Source: JBGPQJ01 sp963829485 (GTDB lineage Bacteria > Chloroflexota > Anaerolineae > Anaerolineales > Villigracilaceae). From it: a stretch of 64,000 nucleotides of DNA. Within the stretch, counting starts at the first letter, position 1. Each line of letters starts with the position of its first letter. Where the stretch lies: positions 1-64,000 of the forward strand of contig CAWHIK010000003.1 of the NCBI GenBank assembly GCA_963829485.1, in the 5' to 3' direction. Below the pieces are notes generated by a model that saw only the letters and a list, made by a program, of their open reading frames with translations, did not search any database and was not told the origin of the DNA. Below, one piece after another: positions 33,213 through 41,445 of this stretch. The position numbers and the translations under genes were made by a program.

Positions 33213-33542
33213 TTACCGGTTATCGCCGTCGCCCTTGATCTTGCCCCGCTCGAGCCGGTCGTAAAGTTTCATAATATTGGATTCTGCCACGTCATCGAGG
33301 CTGAGTCCCAGTTCGGTGCAGACCTGGGCGATGTACCACAGCACGTCCCCCAGCTCGGACTTGAGCGCTTCGCGCGTCTCGTCGCTGATCTGTCCGTCCT
33401 TGTCGCGGAACACCTTTTTGACTTTCCCTGCCACCTCGCCGGCTTCGTTGACCAGTCCGAGAGTGGGGTAAATCACCGCGTGCCCAATAGCGGGATACGC
33501 GGCGGTCTTGCGCGATTTCTGCTGGTAATCGTTAAAGTCCAT
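33213..33542 (-). CDS. MazG-like nucleotide pyrophosphohydrolase
   Basis: A 109-residue MazG-type all-alpha pyrophosphohydrolase. The Mg-binding residues lie in LVNEAGEVAGKVKKV and in LKSELGDVLWYIAQV. Family members hydrolyse non-canonical NTPs to NMP and PPi. The start at 33542 is supported by GGGAGA 8 nt upstream; 15 more codons upstream in frame cross an intercistronic hairpin and are unlikely. It lies just downstream of the HIT gene on the same strand. Confidence 0.85.
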   Translation of the reverse strand: MDFNDYQQKSRKTAAYPAIGHAVIYPTLGLVNEAGEVAGKVKKVFRDKDGQISDETREALKSELGDVLWYIAQVCTELGLSLDDVAESNIMKLYDRLERGKIKGDGDNR

Positions 33543-33563
33543 GTGTTCTCCCGATTTGATTAA

Positions 33564-33584
33564 GGACGGGCTGCCTGCCCGTCC
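33564..33584 (-). terminator. intercistronic hairpin between HIT and MazG-like genes
   Basis: GGACGGGC and GCCCGTCC form an 8-bp stem with loop TGCCT, followed on the minus strand by TTAATC. It may attenuate or stabilise the transcript; the T-run is too poor for a strong terminator. Confidence 0.45.
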
Positions 33585-33598
33585 CAATCGTGTGGATG

Positions 33599-34042
33599 CT
33601 ATTTTACCCTTTTCTCGAGCGCCGCGCGGAGTTTGTCCATCAGCGGCTTGTGTTTCACCGGGTCGAATGGAGGCGCTTTCGACCAGTCGTAGAACCAGAT
33701 CGGGCCTCGGCGCAGGTCCTCGGGTTCGGCCTCGTAGCGTGGAATGATGTGGACGTGCAAAGCAGGTTCGCTGTTGCCAAGGATCTCATAATTGATGCGC
33801 GCTGCGCCTGTCACTTCAAGGATGGCATCGCCGATGAGCGCCATGTCACGCAGGAACTTCACACGCTCGTTTTCTTTTAGGTCATTCAGCGACGGCACGA
33901 CCGGGTCGGGCAGCAATAAGCAGTAGCCGTTAAGCACTTGCACGTCACCGAAGACTGCCCAGCCTGATTCCATTCGGCACAGGACTGTGGGATTTTCGCC
34001 TTTTCGAGCCGTTTCAACGCGACGGTGGATGAGGGTGGGCAT
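33599..34042 (-). CDS. HIT family nucleotide-binding protein
   Basis: A 147-residue HIT-like protein. The signature region is PALHVHIIPRYEAE, where the usual HxHxH triad appears as AxHxH: the first His is replaced by Ala but the central catalytic His remains. The upstream block NGYCLLLPDPVVPSLNDL is the other conserved strand-loop. HIT proteins hydrolyse or transfer nucleoside monophosphates (for example Ap4A or dinucleotide hydrolases). AAGGAG lies 7-8 nt before the ATG. Confidence 0.85.
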   Translation of the reverse strand: MPTLIHRRVETARKGENPTVLCRMESGWAVFGDVQVLNGYCLLLPDPVVPSLNDLKENERVKFLRDMALIGDAILEVTGAARINYEILGNSEPALHVHIIPRYEAEPEDLRRGPIWFYDWSKAPPFDPVKHKPLMDKLRAALEKRVK

Positions 34043-34185
34043 GAAAGACTCCTTTTAATCCTATTATATCCATGTGACAAGGATTTTGTTTTCAGGATAC
34101 AGTAAAAAATGACTGCCAGACATCCGATTGTATTAACGTCAAGTTCAAGTAAAATAATAGACAGCAGCGCGGGAGGAATTTCACT

Positions 34186-34233
34186 ATGAGATGGAAACCA
34201 TCCGCGTTTTTTCTTTCGAGGAGAACATGCTGA
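34186..34233 (+). CDS. candidate 15-residue leader peptide
   Basis: An ATG with GGAGG 9 nt upstream opens MRWKPSAFFLSRRTC and stops at TGA, which overlaps the ATG of the following HdrD-like gene (ATGCTGA). This is the layout of a translationally coupled leader. It may be only a fortuitous frame; the downstream gene has its own GAGGAGA. Confidence 0.3.
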   Translation: MRWKPSAFFLSRRTC

Positions 34234-36240
34234 CTCTTGTAGAAAAAATTCTTTTTATTGTTGCCGTCGGCGTGTCGCTTTATTTCACCTGGCGCGGTGT
34301 GCATCGCATCGTCGCGATTATTTCCAGCGGGCAGGGCGGACCGGATTGGTCCGTTGCGCGGCGGCGCGTAGCCGAAGTGTTCTTCAAGGTCATCAGCTTT
34401 CAGCCGGTGTTCCGGTTTCGTTTCTTTCCCAGCCTGTTCCATGCGTTGATCGGCTGGGGTTTTTTATTTTTCCTGCTGGTCAATGTCGTGGAGCTGCTGG
34501 TTGCTTTCATCCCGGGTTTCAGAAGTATTGTCGAACCTTACCACCTTTATTGGATCCTGGCTGACATTTCTTCGGTGGCTGTCCTGTTGGGACTCACAGC
34601 CATGGAAATTCGACGGTTCGCTCTAAAGCCTGAGACGTTGTCCACGCGCGAGAAGACGTTCATCAACCCAGCCGCGCGTTCTGGCATCAAACGGGACTCT
34701 GCCATCGTGGCAGGATTCATCTTCCTGCACATCGGCGCCCGCTTAATCGGTGAATCCATGTTCCTGGCAGGAACGGGACACTCCGACCCGTGGCAGCCTG
34801 CCGCTTCGGCGCTCTCCAGCCTGTGGGCGGGGATGAGTCCGGGTGCGCTTGTCATCGGCCAACATGTTGCAATCTGGCTTTCGCTCGGCGTCATTCTGGC
34901 TTTCCTGCCCTATTTCCCGTATTCAAAACACATCCATTTGTTCTTCGCACCGCTCAATTTCTGGCTGAAACCGGAGCGCAGGTCGATCGGGGAATTGAGC
35001 TACATCAACCTCGACGACCAGACCGTGGATCACTTCGGCGCGGCAAAGATGAGCGACCTGGGCTGGGAGCAGGTGATGGACAGCTACGCCTGCATCATGT
35101 GCTTCCGCTGCCAGGAAGTATGCCCGGCGTACACCACCGGCAAGACGCTCAGCCCGGCGGCGCTGGAGATCAATAAACGCTACCACCTAAACAAGGGCGG
35201 AGGCGCGGATACGCCTCTGATGGACTATGCCATCAACGAAGAAGCCGTCTGGGCGTGCACCTCCTGCGGCGCGTGCGTGGACATCTGCCCGGTGGGCAAC
35301 GAGCCGATGCGCGACATCCTCGACATCCGCCGCAACCTGGTGTTGATGGAAAACAACTTCCCGAAATTGTGGGAAAACGCTTTCCGCGGCATGGAGCGCA
35401 ACGCCAACCCGTGGAATGTCTCGCAGACGGACCGCATGAAATGGGCGGAAGGGTTGAACGTCCCGACCATTGAGCAGAACCCTGAGCCGGAGATTTTATG
35501 GTGGGTGGGATGCGCTCCCGCCACCGACGCGCGCGCGCAAAAGACGGCGCAGGCGTTTACGAAGATCTTGAATGCCGCGGGTGTGAACTTCGCTGTGCTC
35601 GGGAAGAACGAATCCTGTACGGGTGATTCCGCGCGGCGGGCGGGGCGCGAGGACATTTTCTTCGGGCTGGCAACGCAAAACGTGGAAATCCTGAATGAGG
35701 TCACCCCCAAGCGGATCGTGACCACCTGTCCGCACTGCCTGCATACACTGAAAAACGAGTATCCCGCAGTTTGGCGGGAATTACACCGTCATCCATCACA
35801 CCCAGTTGATCAACGAACTGGTCGGAGCGGGGAAGATACAGTTAGCAGAGAATGGTGAGCGGTTATTAGTCACTTACCATGATCCGTGTTACCTCGGCAG
35901 GCACAACCATGTCTTTGACGCGCCACGGGATGACCTGAAGGCTGCCCGGCTGGAGGTGATCGAGATGCCGCGCAATAAGGATATGTCCTTCTGCTGTGGC
36001 GCAGGCGGCGCGCAGATGTGGAAGGAAGAGGAACAAGGTACAAGCCGCGTTAATGCAAGTCGCTTGGCTGAAGCAAAGGCAACCCTGCTAAGTGCAGCGG
36101 GACCTTCGGCCAGCGCCGGGACGCTGGCGGTTGGCTGCCCGTTCTGCATGATCATGCTTACGGATGCGTCCAAGGCTGATGGGGGGGCGGTTAATGTGAT
36201 GGATGTCGCGGAAATAGTTGCCAAACGTCTTAAGGCTTAA
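34227..36240 (+). CDS. membrane HdrD-like Fe-S oxidoreductase 1, one frame break
   Basis: Intact this gene encodes about 670 residues. About five transmembrane segments form a cytochrome-b-like/NarI-like anchor (1-250), then two 4Fe-4S ferredoxin motifs, CIMCFRCQEVCP and CTSCGACVDICP, and two CCG domains of the heterodisulfide reductase D type (VGCAPATDA...CTGDS...TTCPHCLHT; YHDPCYLG...FCCGAGG...GCPFCMIM). The frame breaks near 35770: dropping one base in CCGCAGTTTGGCGGG joins NEYPA to FGGNYTVIHHTQLI. Start 34227 has GAGGAGA upstream; ATG 34191 would add 12 residues. Likely oxidises or reduces quinone with a soluble donor such as ETF, by analogy with ETF:menaquinone oxidoreductases. First gene of the electron-transfer cluster. 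Confidence 0.82.
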
Positions 36241-36251
36241 GATGACCAAGA

Positions 36252-36260
36252 TGCTATACT
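36252..36260 (+). promoter_or_regulatory. extended -10 promoter of the cytochrome b gene
   Basis: TGCTATACT 130 nt upstream of the cytochrome b start, in the leader between the first HdrD-like gene and the bc-type genes. The same nonamer precedes two other genes in the window. Confidence 0.5.
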
Positions 36261-36389
36261 GTTTTTAGGTAATTAAAGGAAACGCACAAGGGCGGGTACG
36301 AGTAGAACCAAACCATTGCCCTGTTGTCAGACTAGTGATCCGCCACACCAGCGGGGGCAGGGACCGTTATTCGACTTTGAGAGGTGTCT

Positions 36390-37358
36390 ATGCCGTTAGC
36401 CCGCAAGTTCCTTTTCGCCGGAACAGCCATTCTAATTCTATCCGGGGTTCTGTACCTGGCGACTTACCTCCATGGACAGGCTTACCAGCCGGTTGCCTCG
36501 GATGGGCAGGCGGTCAGCCAATTTTCCCCTGAAGTTCCACAAACCAAGCAGGAACCATGCCTGCATTGTCATATTCAAGGCGAGCATACCAATCTGTGGA
36601 CTCCCACATCGCGCTGGCTGGTGTTTGGAACGCTGGGGTTGGTCTTTCTCTTTGGCTTCTATCAATCCGCGTCCGTTTGGACCCAGCGCAAGCCGTTCAA
36701 GCCGCTGACGAAACGCGCCTACGAATGGGTGGATGATCGTTATAAAATCTCCGGTCCGCTTTCGGAAATCGCCAATAAACCTGTGCATAGCTTTGCGCGA
36801 CGGTGGTGGTATTGCCTCGGTGGAATTACGGCTTTCCTGTTTATTGTTCAAGGAATGACAGGGATCATGCTGGCGTTCTATTACAAGCCCACTGCCGCGG
36901 AAGCCTACGCCAGCATTCAATTTATCGAGAACGAGGTCTATTTTGGCGCCGCCATCCGCTCCATCCACCACTGGTCTGCCAATGGAATGATCGTGATGTG
37001 CGTCGCGCACATGATACGGGTCTTCGTCATGGGCACTTACAAAGCCCCGCGCGAATTGAATTGGGTCAGCGGCGTGATGCTCCTCGTCCTCACGCTCGCT
37101 TTTGGTTTTACAGGCTATTTGCTCCCGTGGGATCAACGCGCGTTTTGGGCCAGCACAGTCGGCACAGAGATCGCCGGTTCCGTGCCTGCGGTTGGCAACC
37201 TCGTCCTGATCTTCCTGCGTGACGGCTGGGGAGTTACGGAAGCCACTTTGGGACGTTTCTATGGCTTGCATATCCTCGTCGTGCCAATCATTACCGTCCT
37301 CTTTATGCTGGCGCACTTCATGATGGTGCGGCGGCTTGGCGTCAAGCGCCCTCTCTAG
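36390..37358 (+). CDS. cytochrome b6-like subunit with N-terminal haem-c motif
   Basis: A 322-residue membrane protein. A first helix (6-27) is followed by an extra-membrane loop with CLHCH (Cys57, Cys60, His61), the CxxCH site for covalent haem c, then a second helix (76-91). The rest is the cytochrome b N-terminal half: His193/194 and His207 in IRSIHHWSANGMIVMCVAHM, and His294 and His309 in RFYGLHILVVPIITVLFMLA, ligate two b haems; GYLLPWDQ is the conserved turn. It is the quinol-oxidising core of a Rieske/cytochrome b complex. The start follows GAGAGG. The next gene supplies the C-terminal half. Confidence 0.88.
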   Translation: MPLARKFLFAGTAILILSGVLYLATYLHGQAYQPVASDGQAVSQFSPEVPQTKQEPCLHCHIQGEHTNLWTPTSRWLVFGTLGLVFLFGFYQSASVWTQRKPFKPLTKRAYEWVDDRYKISGPLSEIANKPVHSFARRWWYCLGGITAFLFIVQGMTGIMLAFYYKPTAAEAYASIQFIENEVYFGAAIRSIHHWSANGMIVMCVAHMIRVFVMGTYKAPRELNWVSGVMLLVLTLAFGFTGYLLPWDQRAFWASTVGTEIAGSVPAVGNLVLIFLRDGWGVTEATLGRFYGLHILVVPIITVLFMLAHFMMVRRLGVKRPL

Positions 37359-37366
37359 GAGGAGAT

Positions 37367-37803
37367 ATGACAACACCTCGATCACGAACCAGAACACGAC
37401 GACAGCGTTCCTTTTTACCCGGATCCACTTCATGACCGAGTTCCGCGTGGCGCTGGTCATCATCGGCATCCTTGTGATCGTCGGCGTGCTCGGCATGTTC
37501 AATCATGTCGGTTTGGAAGACCCCGCCGATCCGCTGAATACTCCGCTGCACGTCAAACCCGAGTGGTACTTCCTTTTTCTATACCAATTGCTCAAGGTGG
37601 TCCCCGATTATGTGTTTTGGGGACAGATCGAAGGCAGGGTATTCATCACGGTTGCGGTGATCGTGGGTTTGCTGGCGTTTATGTTCCTGCCCTTCATTGA
37701 GAAAAAGGATGACACCAAACGAGCCTGGTGGATTCGCGCAGCCCTCTCCGTGATTGCCTTGATCATTGTCATTGCCCTGACCGTCTGGGGGGAAGTGAGT
37801 TAG
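37367..37803 (+). CDS. cytochrome b C-terminal (PetD/subunit IV-like) protein, one frame break
   Basis: The ATG at 37367 follows TAGGAGGAGAT, where the stop of the previous gene lies in the ribosome-binding site. The first residues MTTPRSRTRTRRQRSF then run out of frame; adding one T to the TTTTT at 37412-37416 gives FTRIHFMTEFRVALVI and continues in frame to the stop. The body has three helices and the Qo-site motif PEWY in LHVKPEWYFLFLYQLL. With the preceding gene it forms a split, b6f-style cytochrome b. A start at ATG 37432 would avoid the break but lacks a ribosome-binding site. Confidence 0.82.
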
Positions 37804-37805
37804 CG

Positions 37806-38243
37806 ATGCCTGATATTACACGACGTGACTTTTTAACACTGATGAAAGGCGCTGGAATCGCCCTGTGCGCCGGCGTGGTCGCCGCTCCCGTTGTGGCCTA
37901 TTTCTTTCCGGCCAAATTGGAGATCTATCCATCCGAACCTGCGCTCGTCTGCGGGCAGGATGAACTGCCGGTCGGAGAATCCCGCACCATTCCCTTCGGG
38001 CGGTATCCCGCCATGGTGATCAACACCCCCGACGGGTTGAAAGCCTATTCCGCGGCTTGCACGCACTTTGCCTGCACCGTCAAGTGGAACAACCAGTCGG
38101 GAACGATCGATTGCCCCTGCCATGAAGGCTACTTCAAGCTGGAGGATGGTTCGGTCATCAGCGGCCCTCCGCCAAAACCGCTTCTAGCGCTTGAGACAGA
38201 AATTGTGGACGGAAAAATTTACGTAAAGGTGGGCGAGTCATGA
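37806..38243 (+). CDS. Rieske [2Fe-2S] protein
   Basis: A 145-residue Rieske subunit. The N-terminus has a Tat signal, TRRDFLTLMKGAGIALCAGV, with a single anchor helix. The cluster ligands are in CTHFACTVKWN and CPCHEGYF (the two Cys and two His). A PPP hinge and the PKPLLALETEI strand end the domain. It takes electrons from quinol at the cytochrome b Qo site. It starts 2 nt after the PetD-like gene and overlaps the next gene by 4 nt (ATGA). Confidence 0.92.
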   Translation: MPDITRRDFLTLMKGAGIALCAGVVAAPVVAYFFPAKLEIYPSEPALVCGQDELPVGESRTIPFGRYPAMVINTPDGLKAYSAACTHFACTVKWNNQSGTIDCPCHEGYFKLEDGSVISGPPPKPLLALETEIVDGKIYVKVGES

Positions 38244-40123
38244 CCACAACCACTCAACAAGCTCCACGCCTGATCCTGCATAAACACGCGCTCCGGGATT
38301 TTTTTGTCCAGGTGATCGGACAGGGACGTGTCCTCAAGAAGTGGTATCCCGGTGTGATGCACTTCCTGATCTTCTGGGGGGTCGTCGTCCAGGTGATCGG
38401 AACAGCCATCAACCTGATGCAGATGAAATTGTTCCTGCCCTTTGCGTTGGAGACTTTTCCCCGCATGGGCTGGTATCTCGGCTACGAAATGGCAATGGAT
38501 GTCGCCGGTCTCTTCATCATCATCGGTGTGTTGATGGCGGGATTCCGCCGCCTGGTCCTGCGCCCCAAAGAATTACAAACCAACTGGGATGACTGGTTTG
38601 CCCTGGCAATGCTGCTTCTCATCGCGCTGCTCGGGTTCACCAACGAAGCGATGCGTTTAATGGTGGTCAATCCGCCTTGGGCAGCCTGGTCCCCAATCGG
38701 CAATTGGCTGGCCGGCGTTTTTCTCGCCAGCGGCATGACGACTCAACAGGCCTTTGAATGGCATAACACTCTTGTTATTGTGCATGTGATCGTTGCGCTG
38801 GTTCTCGTGGCGGCTGTGCCGTTCACAAAACTGCGCCACATGCTCACCGGTCCGCTCAACATCCTCGTGCGCCCTCCAGGGCCGATGGGCGCTTTGCAAA
38901 AGATCGAGGATATGGAAACGACGGAACTCCTCGGCGTCGGAAAGATCGTGGAATTCACACCCCAACAATTGCTCTCGTTCGATGCCTGTCTGAAGTGCGG
39001 GCGCTGCCAGGAGGCCTGTCCCGCCAATATCAGCGGCATGGATTACTCGCCTCGCGATCTCGTTCAAATGATGCGCAAAGGGATGAACAATGCCCTGTTG
39101 ACGGGTGAAGCCAAACCCGAGGACGACCTGCTTGGCAACGTGGTGCCGGAGAATTATTCATGGCAGTGCACAACCTGCGGCGCGTGTATCGTCAAGTGCC
39201 CGGTCTTCATTAACCCTGTTGACGAAGTGATAGACTTGCGCCGTTTCCAGGCGCTGACCAGCGGCAAATTGCCGAAGCCCATTTCGGATCTGCTCCGCAA
39301 CTTCGAGCGGCAGGCGAATCCTTGGGGGATTCCCCCCGACCAGAAGATGGAATGGGCGGAGGGACTGAATGTGCGCGAACTCGCAGCAGGCGACCAGGTG
39401 GATGTGCTCTACTTCGTCGGGTGCGCGGCGGCTTTCGATCAGCGCAATAAAAAAGTGGCGAGAGCCTTTGTTAAGCTCCTGCAAAAAGCGGGTGTGGATT
39501 TTGGCGTGCTTGGTTTTGATGAAATGTGCTGCGGTGAAACTGCGCGCCGCATGGGGCATGAGTATATGTTCCAGGAATTTGCCAAACAGAACATCGAGAC
39601 CTTCAGCAAGATCAAGTTCAACCGCATTGTCACAGCCTGCCCGCATTGCTTCAACACGCTCAAGAATGAATATCCCCAAATGGGCGGTGATTACAAAGTG
39701 ATGCACTATACCGAACTGCTGGCGGAATTGAAACTTCCCGTGCCGGGATCGAATGCGAACGGCGTTCAGGGCAGGGTTTCGTATCACGACTCCTGTTATC
39801 TTGGGCGCTACAATGAAATCTACAAGGAACCTCGCGCGCTTCTGGACAAGGCTGGGGTTCAGCGCGTTGAAATGGCGCGCAAGATGGAGGATAGTCTCTG
39901 TTGCGGCGGCGGGGGCGGCGGCATGTGGCTCGAAACCGACATCGCCACGCGAATCAACCATCACCGCTTGCAGGATGCCCTCGACGCAAAAGCGGACGTG
40001 GTCGCGACCGCCTGTCCCTATTGCATGATCATGTTCGAGGATGCGATCAAATCCAAGGCGCTCAACGAAAAAGTGAAGACCATGGATATCGCAGAGGTGC
40101 TTGCGGCGCAGTTGCAGTTGTGA
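38240..40123 (+). CDS. membrane HdrD-like Fe-S oxidoreductase 2
   Basis: A 627-residue intact paralogue of the first HdrD-like gene. About five transmembrane segments (40-215) form a NarI-like di-haem anchor with His-bearing helices, followed by two ferredoxin motifs CLKCGRCQEACP and CTTCGACIVKCP, and two CCG domains (VGCAAAFD, MCCGETARRMG, TACPHCFNTL; YHDSCYLGRYN, SLCCGGGGGGMW, ACPYCMIM). The start overlaps the Rieske stop (ATGA), so it is translationally coupled to it. It probably couples a cytoplasmic donor to the membrane quinone pool that the Rieske/b complex uses. No hdrABC, dsr or etf genes are in the window. Confidence 0.88.
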   Translation: MTTTTQQAPRLILHKHALRDFFVQVIGQGRVLKKWYPGVMHFLIFWGVVVQVIGTAINLMQMKLFLPFALETFPRMGWYLGYEMAMDVAGLFIIIGVLMAGFRRLVLRPKELQTNWDDWFALAMLLLIALLGFTNEAMRLMVVNPPWAAWSPIGNWLAGVFLASGMTTQQAFEWHNTLVIVHVIVALVLVAAVPFTKLRHMLTGPLNILVRPPGPMGALQKIEDMETTELLGVGKIVEFTPQQLLSFDACLKCGRCQEACPANISGMDYSPRDLVQMMRKGMNNALLTGEAKPEDDLLGNVVPENYSWQCTTCGACIVKCPVFINPVDEVIDLRRFQALTSGKLPKPISDLLRNFERQANPWGIPPDQKMEWAEGLNVRELAAGDQVDVLYFVGCAAAFDQRNKKVARAFVKLLQKAGVDFGVLGFDEMCCGETARRMGHEYMFQEFAKQNIETFSKIKFNRIVTACPHCFNTLKNEYPQMGGDYKVMHYTELLAELKLPVPGSNANGVQGRVSYHDSCYLGRYNEIYKEPRALLDKAGVQRVEMARKMEDSLCCGGGGGGMWLETDIATRINHHRLQDALDAKADVVATACPYCMIMFEDAIKSKALNEKVKTMDIAEVLAAQLQL

Positions 40124-40164
40124 GTAGAGAGTCGCGAGTTGCCATCTGCAAACGCTTCGCCAAA

Positions 40165-40302
40165 GCCAGGACCACCAGCGCTGGGACTCTGGCCGTGGGC
40201 TGCCCCTTCTGCCTGACCATGCTTAATGACGCATCCAAGGCGGATGGGGGAACGGTCAAGGTGCTGGATGTGGCGGAACTGGTGGCGGAACGGCTGAAGT
40301 AA
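40165..40302 (+). pseudogene. orphan C-terminal tail of an HdrD-like protein (copy R1)
   Basis: An open frame reads TSAGTLAVGCPFCLTMLNDA and on to KVLDVAELVAERLK before TAA. It matches the last 45 residues of the first HdrD-like protein, not of the gene directly upstream, whose own C-terminus is complete. So it is a stray CCG-domain tail, left by recombination or duplication. Confidence 0.7.
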
Positions 40303-40398
40303 GTAATCTTCGTATTTGACCGGCTATGGAGTCCCTATCGCAGGACATCTCACCACGTTGAGCAACCCTTGGGATCAGGAATTGGAGATGTAATCCAA

Positions 40399-40785
40399 AT
40401 GATTCGCAAACCACAAAAAGTTGTTGAAAGATGGATGGAGTTGGTACATAAAGGCGAGTTGGAAGAGATATTGTCCTTATATGATCAAAATGCGATTCTA
40501 ATCCCCACATTTTCCGATAGCATACAAAATACCCCGGAGAAAATTACTGAGTATTTCAAGAGATTGCTGAGCAGAAAGAACTTAAAGTTAACTCTGCATC
40601 CAAAAACAATCAGGACACAACCGCTAAATGCAACACTTTTCGTAGTCAGCGGGATATATCAATGGAAATTCAATGTGGAAGACGAATTAATCACATATGA
40701 AGCGCGATTTACTTTTGTTGTTGATATTTCGAAAACATCGCCCATTATTCATCATCATTCATCGCAAATACCGCGGATGATATAA
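40399..40785 (+). CDS. NTF2-like (SgcJ/CaMKII-association type) protein
   Basis: A 128-residue protein with an NTF2/SnoaL-like alpha+beta cone fold: helix VVERWMELVHKGELEEILSL, the DQNAILIPTFSD strand, KITEYFKRLL and late strands GIYQWKFN and EARFTFVVD. Related domains assemble dimers or act as small hydrolases or isomerases; function not assignable. It is AT-richer than its neighbours. It lies between GTTGAGC (40356-40362) and ACTCAAC (40798-40804), which match the two attC end boxes, and between two copies of an HdrD tail, suggesting arrival as a cassette-like unit. Confidence 0.7.
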   Translation: MIRKPQKVVERWMELVHKGELEEILSLYDQNAILIPTFSDSIQNTPEKITEYFKRLLSRKNLKLTLHPKTIRTQPLNATLFVVSGIYQWKFNVEDELITYEARFTFVVDISKTSPIIHHHSSQIPRMI

Positions 40786-40843
40786 ATAATTGTTGGTTAC
40801 TCAACAAGGCATTCCAGCCGACGAGTCAATCGGTGGCGAGATC

Positions 40844-40888
40844 CAGGTGCTGGATGTGGCGGAACTGGTTGCGGAACGGTTGAAATAG
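40844..40888 (+). pseudogene. orphan HdrD C-terminal tail (copy R2)
   Basis: The 45 bases encode QVLDVAELVAERLK and a TAG stop, nearly identical at DNA level to the end of copy R1 at 40258-40302. Upstream the similarity stops abruptly, so R2 is a shorter duplicate. R1 and R2 flank the NTF2-like gene. Confidence 0.6.
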
Positions 40889-40956
40889 AGGGAGAAGATG
40901 ACAACTATCGTCGATAACATGATGTTTAGGCGTCAGTTTGGGGCAGCGAGAAAAGT

Positions 40957-41373
40957 ATGGAATGGATAATTTCCTTATTAATCTTGTTGGTCATGAGCCT
41001 TATGATCCTGAGTATCTGGGTTTCTTCACGAATTTCGAAAATTATATTTACCGCAGTTTTCTTAGTCATCGCTGTCATTATGGCTATCACAAGCGATAGA
41101 GAGAATGTGGTTGGTAATATTCTGATATTAGGAATCGCTTTAATGGTAAGTTGGCTTAGAATCAACAAAAGCGTCACCGATTATGCGGGCGCACGCACGT
41201 TTTTACTTGATCGACTGAATCAAAAGCAATACACTACTTGTAAGATTTGTGGCAGCCATTTGTCCTACCATAGAAAACCTAAAAATCTTAGCCAACTCAT
41301 GACAGGTGGGTTGACATGCCAAAGTTGTGGAGCTGAAAAAAACATACCCTTTGATGTATATTTTTCTAGATGA
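40957..41373 (+). CDS. small membrane protein with a C-terminal zinc ribbon
   Basis: A 138-residue protein. Three hydrophobic segments (about 4-22, 27-45, 52-68) are followed by a soluble tail with two CxxC knuckles, CKIC and CQSC, 26 residues apart, a likely zinc ribbon. AGAAAAGT lies before the ATG. AT-rich and unlike the neighbouring GC-rich genes, it appears acquired. I do not recognise a named family. Confidence 0.6.
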   Translation: MEWIISLLILLVMSLMILSIWVSSRISKIIFTAVFLVIAVIMAITSDRENVVGNILILGIALMVSWLRINKSVTDYAGARTFLLDRLNQKQYTTCKICGSHLSYHRKPKNLSQLMTGGLTCQSCGAEKNIPFDVYFSR

Positions 41374-41445
41374 AGCCGGCTAACATCCGCTCGGCTATAG
41401 GCTCACTCTTCTCGTTTTAGATGTAAGTCACGCTTCAAGCGTGAC

